A stretch of 16,122 nt of DNA from Lachnospiraceae bacterium UBA1718 (GTDB lineage: Bacteria > Bacillota > Clostridia > Lachnospirales > Lachnospiraceae), in contig DCIU01000041.1 of NCBI GenBank assembly GCA_002317245.1, positions 1 to 16,122 of the forward strand. Direction: 5' to 3'. Position numbers and translations under genes: made by a program. A model generated the notes under the pieces. It did no database searches. It saw only the letters and a program-made list of their open reading frames with translations, and was not told the origin of the DNA. Position 1 is the first letter of the stretch. The number at the start of each line of letters is the position of its first letter. Below are positions 1 through 5,470 of the stretch, piece by piece.

Positions 1-1289
1 TCCTCCATAATAAGAATATTGTAGATTCCTGCCTTACCAGCCTTGGCGTAGCCTACGTTCTCGAAGTTGCCGCTCATATTCTTCTGGCGATACAGATAAT
101 ATGGCTTCATATTCATAGACATCGCCACCTCATTAGTAAGTGACATGATATCGTCCGAGTTGCTGATAGTTTCATAGCCCATCTCATCGATTACCTGGGC
201 CAGTCTGCTGGCTCTCTTAATGGCCAGTGAATGCACAGTAAGGCTGTCAGGATCAAGCTCACGAACCTTATTTAACGTATCCCTCACATCCTCAATATTC
301 TCATTAGGAAGTCCCACAATGAGATCCATATTGATGTTGTCGAAGCCAAGCTCTCTGGCAAGCTTATATATCTTCACCGTCTCCTCAGCCGTCGCCTTAC
401 GGCCAATGATTCTAAGGGTCTCTTCCTTCATAGTCTGAGGGTTAACCGAGATTCGACTTACTCCCAACTCACGCAGAGTCTCTAGCTTCTCCCTTGTAAT
501 CGAATCAGCCCTTCCTGCCTCCACGGTGAACTCCAGCACCGTACTCCAGTCGAATTGTGCCTTAAGATATGTAATCAGATCCCTCAGCTGGTCTGCCTCC
601 AGAGTCGTAGGTGTACCGCCGCCAATATATACTGAATTAAGTGTTTTTCCGGCAAAATCGCTCGCAACATAGTCTATTTCTTTTTTTACTGCATCTATAT
701 ATTCCTGTACGACCTGTCTGTACTTGGCGATTGGATAGGAAGTAAATGAACAGTACAAACATGTGCTTGGGCAGAATGGAATGCCAATGTACAGGCTGTA
801 GCCATTCTCATAGTCTATAGGCTCTAATATCCTGTTCTCATAGTGAGCAATATCCACAGACAGGGATGCCTTCTCATCAGAACACAGATAGGTGCTCTTC
901 ATATAATTAATTACATCACAGTCACTGCTGCCCTCGTCAATTAATCCCTTGGCAATCTTAGTAGGTCTTATACCAGTAAGTGTTCCCCAGGGAAGCTCTC
1001 TTCCTGTTAGTCTGCTCATAAGACGGTAAAGGGCCAGCTTAAGCTCATTCTTGTACACTGGGCGATTGGAATAATCAGCCGAAGCCTTCTCTGACTCCTC
1101 ACTGCCTGCAACCTTAATTGCCAGCTCTTTTGCCATGAAGGATACTATGAACTCAGGAAGTCCAGGGTCCGAATGAAAGTCCTTCTCTCCATCCACGAAT
1201 ACTTTAACATCCTCTGCAGGATAAAATGCCTTAACAAGGGAATGGATGTCGTATATGAAATTATCTTCATTAACTATAACTGCAATCAT
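1..1289 (-). CDS. hemZ: HemZ-type radical SAM coproporphyrinogen dehydrogenase, 3' end cut by window edge
   Basis: Radical SAM enzyme of the HemN/HemW/HemZ superfamily. HemZ is named for oxygen-independent coproporphyrinogen III oxidation, but members in anaerobes may act elsewhere in heme handling, so the substrate is not certain. 429 codons are visible and the frame is open at base 1, so the C-terminus is missing. The cluster motif CPSTCLYCSF places C173, C177 and C180 in the CX3CX2C spacing that binds the SAM 4Fe-4S cluster. It is followed by IGGGTPT (SAM-binding glycine motif) and by VEAGR and GLPNE, typical of the HemN-like barrel. The N-terminal ~165 residues carry YDIHSLVKAFYP and WGTLTGIRPTK, which mark HemZ rather than HemW. 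ATG at 1289 is chosen because the N-terminus looks family-like from there. No Shine-Dalgarno precedes it: the preceding terminator's U-tract occupies that place. Confidence 0.88.
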   Translation of the reverse strand, partial: MIAVIVNEDNFIYDIHSLVKAFYPAEDVKVFVDGEKDFHSDPGLPEFIVSFMAKELAIKVAGSEESEKASADYSNRPVYKNELKLALYRLMSRLTGRELPWGTLTGIRPTKIAKGLIDEGSSDCDVINYMKSTYLCSDEKASLSVDIAHYENRILEPIDYENGYSLYIGIPFCPSTCLYCSFTSYPIAKYRQVVQEYIDAVKKEIDYVASDFAGKTLNSVYIGGGTPTTLEADQLRDLITYLKAQFDWSTVLEFTVEAGRADSITREKLETLRELGVSRISVNPQTMKEETLRIIGRKATAEETVKIYKLARELGFDNINMDLIVGLPNENIEDVRDTLNKVRELDPDSLTVHSLAIKRASRLAQVIDEMGYETISNSDDIMSLTNEVAMSMNMKPYYLYRQKNMSGNFENVGYAKAGKAGIYNILIME

Positions 1290-1293
1290 TTCT

Positions 1294-1320
1294 AAAAAAG
1301 CCCAGATATAAATCTGGGCT
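1294..1320 (-). terminator. Intrinsic terminator after the MBL hydrolase gene, abutting hemZ
   Basis: Read on the minus strand, a perfect 9-bp stem (AGCCCAGAT / ATCTGGGCT, loop TTAT) is followed by six T. It begins 12 bases after the stop of the metallo-beta-lactamase gene. The T-run ends at 1294 and the hemZ ATG begins at 1289, leaving only four bases (AGAA) between them. Confidence 0.88.
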
Positions 1321-1331
1321 GTCCTCTCTTA

Positions 1332-1964
1332 TTATCTCCAGAATGGGTTGTACTGTCTCTCGTGTCCAATAGTGGTCCTGCCACCGTGGCCTGGGAAGAC
1401 GGTTGTCTCATCTGGTAATGGAGCAAGCTTCTCCTCAATTGAATGTATAAGTGTGCTTGTGCTTCCTGTAGGAAGGTCGCTTCTTCCAACGCTCTCTTCG
1501 AATAATGTATCACCGCTAATCAGGATTCCATCATCTATGAAGTAGTAACAGCAGGAACCCTTAGTATGTCCAGGGGTTGCAAGCACCTGAATTCTAAAGC
1601 CATTAAGCTCGATTACATCCATATCATGAAGGAAGTTATTAGCCTTAACAGTACAGCCTCTTCCAGCCTGCTCTGAGCAGTTAAGGGTTACACTCTCAAG
1701 AAGATCCTTCTCCTCATCAAGGGCATATACTGGTGCACTGGTAAGTCCGCGAAGCTTGGAGCAGCCCCAGATATGATCAAAATGTCCATGAGTAAGAAGA
1801 ATATCTGTAACCTTGAATCCATTTTCTGTAAGCTTCTGGTAGATATAGTCGCCTCTGTCTGCAGGATCGAATACTATACAGTCCTTCTGACCCTCATGAT
1901 ATACGATATAACAGTTAGTCGCACACATACTAAGTACGATTGAACCAATTTTAAGATCTGACAT
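1332..1964 (-). CDS. Metallo-beta-lactamase fold hydrolase (glyoxalase II-like)
   Basis: A 210-residue cytoplasmic single-domain MBL-fold hydrolase, of the YcbL/glyoxalase II-like group often called hydroxyacylglutathione hydrolase. The dinuclear metal site is complete: THGHFDH (H59, H61, D63, H64), PGHTKG (H133), SGDTLF (D152) and FPGHGG (H193). At ~210 residues it lacks the extra C-terminal helical domain of true glyoxalase II, so the natural substrate (thioester, lactone or other) cannot be named. ATG 1964 follows AGGAG with suitable spacing, and that ribosome binding site overlaps the stop codon of the upstream relA/spoT gene. It therefore belongs to the apt-rel transcription unit and is probably translationally coupled. 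A terminator lies 12 bases downstream. Confidence 0.9.
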   Translation of the reverse strand: MSDLKIGSIVLSMCATNCYIVYHEGQKDCIVFDPADRGDYIYQKLTENGFKVTDILLTHGHFDHIWGCSKLRGLTSAPVYALDEEKDLLESVTLNCSEQAGRGCTVKANNFLHDMDVIELNGFRIQVLATPGHTKGSCCYYFIDDGILISGDTLFEESVGRSDLPTGSTSTLIHSIEEKLAPLPDETTVFPGHGGRTTIGHERQYNPFWR

Positions 1965-1975
1965 GGGATAATCTC

Positions 1976-4306
1976 CTATCTGGTCTTCCTCTGAATATCC
2001 ATTACACCCTCAACGTTCTTAAGCTTATCGATGATACTTGTCATCTGCTCCTTACCAGTCGTCTCGAAGACAATCTCCATTGTAACGACTTCCTGCTTAC
2101 TTGTACGGGTATTAACAGATAAGATGTCTACATTCTTCTCTGTAAGGGTACGTGATACATCAACGAGCAGTCCCTTACGGTTGGTAGCATACAGAACTAC
2201 CTCTGTCTGGTAGTTACCGGTATCCTCATTAATGGCATCTGCCTGCCACTCTGCATCAATCAGTCTTCCTCTGTCTATCTCAGATATATTGATTACATTG
2301 ACACAGTCACTCCTATGAATTGAGATTCCTCTTCCTCTTGTAACGAAGCCAACAATCTCATCTCCTGGAAGTGGGCTGCAGCACTTAGAAAATCTAACTG
2401 ACAGATCATGAACACCCTTAACCATGATACCATTTGTATGCTTATGGTTATCAATCTGGATATGCTTGGCAGCTGCCTCAGCAATCTCCTTGGCCATATC
2501 CTCATCAGTTATCTCTGACTTATGATCAGCCGAGTAGAATTCATTCATTCTATTGGCAATCTGGCCTTCCTTGAGTCCACCATGACCAATGGCAGCTAAT
2601 ACACTGTCCCAGTCACGGAAGCCGTACTTATTCATGATTCTCTGCTCATATTCAGGTGTCTGGATATGAGGAATCTCTATGCTATGGCTCTTGCAATAGG
2701 CAATTAATAGTTCACGGCCCTTGGCAATGTTCTCTTCCTTGAATTCTGCCTTATACCACTGATTAATCTTATTCCTTGCCTGGGTTGACTTACAGATATT
2801 CAGCCAATCCCTGCTAGGTCCCTTGGAGTTCTGGGAGGTAATAATCTCAAGCTTATCGCCATTCTGAATAACATAATCAATAGTAACGATTCGGCCATTA
2901 GCTCTGGCACCAACCATCTTATTACCAACAGCACTATGAATGGCATATGCGAAATCAATAGGTGTACTTCCTGCAGGAAGATTCTTAACCTCACCGTTAG
3001 GAGTGAAGCAGTATACACTGTCTGCGAAGAGGTCAAGGTCACTCTTCAGTAGCTGCATGAACTCCTTATTATCAGTACTATCCTTCTGCCACTCAAGGAT
3101 ATGTCTTAACCAGGTAAGCTTCTCTTCTTCTCCGAAGTTGCCCTTCTTACCATCTGACTTCTCCTTATATTTCCAATGTGCAGCAATACCATACTCAGCC
3201 GCCTTATGCATCTCCCATGTACGGATCTGAATCTCGAAGGGCTGACCTGTCTCTCCAATAAGTGTCGTATGGATAGACTGATACATATTAGCCTTAGGCA
3301 TTGCTATATAATCTTTGAAACGTCCAGGAAGTGGCTTATACAGCTCATGGATTACACCAAGTGCTGCATAACAGTCCTTAACGCTGTCAACGATAATTCT
3401 AACCGCGAACAAGTCATAGATCTCCTCCAGTGTCTTGTTCTGGTTCTTCATCTTCTTATAGATTGAGAAGAAATGCTTGATTCGGCCATCAACCTCTGCC
3501 TTAATGCCGGCATTATCAATATGGTCCTTAACCTCAAGTACTATCTTCTGTATATACTGTTCTCTCTCAGTCTTCCTTACAGCAATCTTGTCTACCAGAT
3601 CATAGTAAGCTTCTGGCTCAAGATACTTCAGTGAGAGATCATCTAACTCAACCTTGATTCTGGATATACCAAGTCTCTGAGCAATAGGACTATAGATATC
3701 AAGAGTCTCTCTGGCAATTCTCTGCTGCTTCTCTGGCTTCATATGCTTAAGAGTACGCATATTATGGAGTCTGTCTGCCAGCTTAATAATAATTACTCGA
3801 ATATCCTTAGCCATAGCTAAGAACATCTTACGCAGGTTCTCTGCCTGCATCTCAGCCCTGTCGTTAGCCTTCTCAGCACCAACAGTTTCAGCAAGCTGAA
3901 GATTGTCTAACTTAGTGACACCATCAACGAGATGTGCAACTTCTTCTCCGAATTCCTCTGCGACGTCATCCAGAGTCCATTCTGTATCTTCAACTACATC
4001 ATGAAGAAGGCCTGCTGTAATAGTCTCCTTGTCCATCTCAAGGTCAGCAAGTATAATGGCCACGTAAAGCGGATGAACAATATATGGTTCTCCCGACTTC
4101 CTGACCTGTCCGGCATGAGCTGTACCCGCTACCTCGTAAGCCTTCTCAATAAGGCTGATGTCATCAGATGGATGATACTTGCGCACACGGTCAATAAGGT
4201 CTAAGTACAGATCCTCTGGTGGCAGGAATTCAGCAAGGGCTTCAATACGACCATCGTCAATAACAATGCCATTCTCTTCAGTTGTAGATGTTACCAATTT
4301 TTTCAT
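1976..4306 (-). CDS. relA: Bifunctional (p)ppGpp synthetase/hydrolase (Rel family)
   Basis: Long Rel/SpoT protein of 776 residues, a normal length, controlling the stringent response alarmone. Domains in order: HD hydrolase ~50-200 with intact H64, H102-D103 and D178; synthetase ~255-380 with D298 (YDLFAVR), RFKD at 329-332 and E358 in EIQIRT; TGS ~430-490; helical/zinc-finger-like segment with C642, C643, H664 and C668; ACT ~700-776. RFKD is the RxKD class typical of bifunctional Rel enzymes, as opposed to ExDD in monofunctional RelA. With a complete HD site this predicts both synthesis and hydrolysis. ATG 4306 follows AGAGGTAGG. It lies 25 bases after apt and its stop overlaps the next gene's ribosome binding site, so apt, rel and the MBL gene form one operon. 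The symbol could equally be rel. Confidence 0.96.
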   Translation of the reverse strand: MKKLVTSTTEENGIVIDDGRIEALAEFLPPEDLYLDLIDRVRKYHPSDDISLIEKAYEVAGTAHAGQVRKSGEPYIVHPLYVAIILADLEMDKETITAGLLHDVVEDTEWTLDDVAEEFGEEVAHLVDGVTKLDNLQLAETVGAEKANDRAEMQAENLRKMFLAMAKDIRVIIIKLADRLHNMRTLKHMKPEKQQRIARETLDIYSPIAQRLGISRIKVELDDLSLKYLEPEAYYDLVDKIAVRKTEREQYIQKIVLEVKDHIDNAGIKAEVDGRIKHFFSIYKKMKNQNKTLEEIYDLFAVRIIVDSVKDCYAALGVIHELYKPLPGRFKDYIAMPKANMYQSIHTTLIGETGQPFEIQIRTWEMHKAAEYGIAAHWKYKEKSDGKKGNFGEEEKLTWLRHILEWQKDSTDNKEFMQLLKSDLDLFADSVYCFTPNGEVKNLPAGSTPIDFAYAIHSAVGNKMVGARANGRIVTIDYVIQNGDKLEIITSQNSKGPSRDWLNICKSTQARNKINQWYKAEFKEENIAKGRELLIAYCKSHSIEIPHIQTPEYEQRIMNKYGFRDWDSVLAAIGHGGLKEGQIANRMNEFYSADHKSEITDEDMAKEIAEAAAKHIQIDNHKHTNGIMVKGVHDLSVRFSKCCSPLPGDEIVGFVTRGRGISIHRSDCVNVINISEIDRGRLIDAEWQADAINEDTGNYQTEVVLYATNRKGLLVDVSRTLTEKNVDILSVNTRTSKQEVVTMEIVFETTGKEQMTSIIDKLKNVEGVMDIQRKTR

Positions 4307-4331
4307 AGCCTACCTCTACACCAACTATTAC

Positions 4332-4859
4332 TTATTTGCCCTCATACTTAATAAGTGAATAAATAGGATAAGGAAGCTTATCTCTTCCATTAAGTCCCAT
4401 AAGTTCCATGATAGTAAGTATTCCTACTACTTCACCGCCAAGTCTCTCTACGAGTTTAGCAGAAGCGGCTAGTGTTCCACCAGTAGCAACAAGATCATCA
4501 ACTAATAATACCTTCTGTCCTGGCTTAATACTATCCTTATGAATCTCAATTGTAGCACTGCCGTACTCAAGGTCGTAGCTCTCAGAGATAGTCTCTCTTG
4601 GAAGCTTACCCTTCTTACGTACTAACACCATAGGCTTGTGCATATTATATGCTATTGGAGCAGCGAAGATAAAACCTCTTGACTCAGCAGCAACGAGCGC
4701 GTCGAAGTCAACGTCTTTAATCGCCTCCGAGAGCTCATCAATGGCCATCTTAAGTCCATCTTCGTCCTCAATGATTGTTGTGACATCTCTGAACATAATG
4801 CCTGGTTCAGGGAAGTCTGGAATAGTAGTTACGTAATCTTCTAATCTCTCTTTAATCAT
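4332..4859 (-). CDS. apt: Adenine phosphoribosyltransferase
   Basis: Purine salvage enzyme that converts adenine and PRPP to AMP and pyrophosphate in the cytosol. At 175 residues it has normal family length. Family marks are FPEPGIMFRDVT (16-27), AAESRGFIF around 57-65, the flexible-loop segment RKKGKLP (81-87) and the PRPP-binding loop VLLVDDLVATGGT (117-129). ATG 4859 follows AGAGGGG with good spacing. It is the first gene of the apt-rel-MBL unit and has its own near-consensus promoter about 85 bases upstream. apt next to rel is a common arrangement in Firmicutes and links adenine salvage with alarmone metabolism. Confidence 0.97.
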   Translation of the reverse strand: MIKERLEDYVTTIPDFPEPGIMFRDVTTIIEDEDGLKMAIDELSEAIKDVDFDALVAAESRGFIFAAPIAYNMHKPMVLVRKKGKLPRETISESYDLEYGSATIEIHKDSIKPGQKVLLVDDLVATGGTLAASAKLVERLGGEVVGILTIMELMGLNGRDKLPYPIYSLIKYEGK

Positions 4860-4886
4860 ATCTGCCCCTCTTTATTACTTTTTTAC

Positions 4887-4919
4887 TATATGATGTAGTT
4901 CTTCATTCTACGTCACATA
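4887..4919 (-). other. Hairpin in the apt 5' untranslated region
   Basis: TATGTGACGTAG and CTACATCATATA can pair as a 12-position stem with one G-U and one C-A mismatch and a 9-base loop. It lies between the predicted start of transcription and the apt ribosome binding site. It is not followed by T, so it is not a terminator; it might protect the 5' end or be coincidental. I do not recognise a riboswitch. Confidence 0.4.
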
Positions 4920-4943
4920 AATCTAGTTACCCAAATTAGCAAT

Positions 4944-4972
4944 ATTATACTCCCAGTGATTTTGCTAGTCAA
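4944..4972 (-). promoter_or_regulatory. Sigma-A-type promoter of the apt-rel-MBL operon
   Basis: On the minus strand TTGACT (4972-4967), a 17-base spacer, then a perfect TATAAT (4949-4944). The predicted start is near 4937, giving an untranslated leader of about 75 bases before apt. The -35 element lies in the T-containing tail of the preceding terminator, so the two transcription units abut with no spare sequence. Confidence 0.88.
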
Positions 4973-5010
4973 TTAAAATAGCCCTCTGAAGTAACATACT
5001 TCAAAGGGCT
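4971..5010 (-). terminator. Probable intrinsic terminator after the 31-codon small ORF
   Basis: On the minus strand AGCCCT and AGGGCT flank TGAAGTA/TACTTCA with one internal mismatch and a 3-base loop, giving a strong ~13-bp hairpin. The tail is ATTTTAATT, an interrupted U-tract, so efficiency may be partial. It starts 22 bases after the stop of the small frame and is the first clear stop signal downstream of groESL and the DUF896 gene. Confidence 0.7.
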
Positions 5011-5032
5011 AAATAGCTAATATTTATAATTG

Positions 5033-5128
5033 CTACAGTAACATTCTATAGCTTAATGTACCAACAAGTAAAAGAACTGAAACAACATTCACACTATAAA
5101 CTGCAATACCTAAAATCTTATTCATCAT
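5033..5128 (-). CDS. 31-residue hydrophobic peptide, probable single-span membrane protein
   Basis: This frame is too short for usual gene calling. ATG-ATG begins 8 bases after a perfect AAGGAGG (5143-5137), one of the best ribosome binding sites in the window. The product begins MMNKILGIAVYSVNVV, continues through a Leu/Val-rich core and ends SYRMLL. Residues ~5-25 are uncharged and hydrophobic, with one Lys before (K4) and one Arg near the end (R28), fitting a short one-pass membrane peptide. There is no Cys, no cleavage site I trust and no family I recognise. A terminator hairpin follows 22 bases after the stop. The start codons lie inside a 14-bp inverted repeat and a short basic leader frame ends one base upstream, suggesting translational control. 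It could be read through from groESL-DUF896 or from its own promoter. It could also be a chance frame, although the ribosome binding site and terminator argue against that. Confidence 0.62.
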   Translation of the reverse strand: MMNKILGIAVYSVNVVSVLLLVGTLSYRMLL

Positions 5129-5185
5129 ATTAACATCCTCCTTGGTCTAATCGCCTTTTCGCGTGCCTCATGATGTTAATATAAT
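5124..5185 (-). promoter_or_regulatory. 14-bp inverted repeat enclosing the small ORF start site
   Basis: In minus-strand RNA ATTATATTAACATC (5185-5172) pairs with GATGTTAATATGAT (5137-5124): 14 pairs with one G-U, and a 34-base loop. The 3' arm contains the last G of the ribosome binding site, the spacer, the first ATG and part of the second, so the fold would occlude initiation. Alternatively it acts as DNA, because the upstream arm contains a TATATT that could be a -10 element. Confidence 0.55.
5130..5171 (-). CDS. Possible 13-residue basic leader peptide
   Basis: ATG at 5171 opens a 13-codon frame, MRHAKRRLDQGGC, rich in Arg, Lys and His. Its TAA ends one base before the ATG of the 31-codon frame. 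It spans the loop of the inverted repeat and runs through the ribosome binding site, so translating it would disturb the helix that covers the downstream start. Its own ribosome binding site is poor: the nearest G-run (GGGG, 5189-5186) is 14 bases away. This is a speculative frame that could easily be chance. Confidence 0.25.
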   Translation of the reverse strand: MRHAKRRLDQGGC

Positions 5186-5192
5186 CCCCATC

Positions 5193-5218
5193 GTGTCCCA
5201 TTAATTGTACTTGGACAC
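5193..5218. promoter_or_regulatory. Inverted repeat, possible operator
   Basis: GTGTCC and GGACAC are separated by 14 bases, with arm centres 20 bases apart (two helical turns). It lies upstream of the small leader/peptide frames, about where the -35 region would be if the TATATT at 5183-5178 is a -10. Six-base arms can occur by chance. Confidence 0.3.
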
Positions 5219-5262
5219 TTAGTCTTAATCCTAATATTATCAGTAAATATCAGCGCTTATGC

Positions 5263-5463
5263 TTATTTAATCTTTTTTACCTTTTTGATAGTTCCGTCAG
5301 GATACTTAATAGACATATTGTTAAGCTGTCCTGTAAGATTACCCTTAACCGAATCAATGTAGATTCTGCGAAGACGCGCCTGCTCCTCCTTCTCCTCTTC
5401 AGTCAGGCCTTCTGCCTTAGACTTATGATAGAGCTCATTGATTCGCTTAATTGTCTCGTCCAT
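5263..5463 (-). CDS. DUF896 (YnzC/YozK, UPF0291) family small protein
   Basis: Small cytoplasmic protein of the DUF896 family. The core KRINELYHKSKAEGLTEEEK is followed by EEQARLRRIYID, the family's helical-hairpin signature, and the basic tail ends IKKVKKIK. Function is not established; B. subtilis YnzC is linked to the SOS-regulated yneA operon by location. There are two candidate starts: ATG 5469 (68 residues), one base after the groEL stop, and ATG 5463 (66 residues), which better matches family N-termini. Neither has a strong ribosome binding site and upstream bases lie inside the groEL end, so translational coupling to groEL is likely. Placement directly behind groEL suggests it is a third gene of the heat-shock transcript. 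Confidence 0.88.
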   Translation of the reverse strand: MDETIKRINELYHKSKAEGLTEEEKEEQARLRRIYIDSVKGNLTGQLNNMSIKYPDGTIKKVKKIK

Positions 5464-5470
5464 CCCCATC

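Noticed and set aside
220..438. Plus-strand frame inside hemZ
   Set aside because: Antisense to a clearly conserved radical SAM coding region, with no ribosome binding site and no family match.
1292..1513. 73-codon minus-strand frame overlapping the MBL gene end and terminator
   Set aside because: It is in a different frame of an intact conserved gene and reads through the terminator hairpin.
5180..5185. Plus-strand TATAAT as a promoter
   Set aside because: No -35 at a workable distance and no plus-strand gene downstream; the bases are part of the AT-rich inverted repeat.
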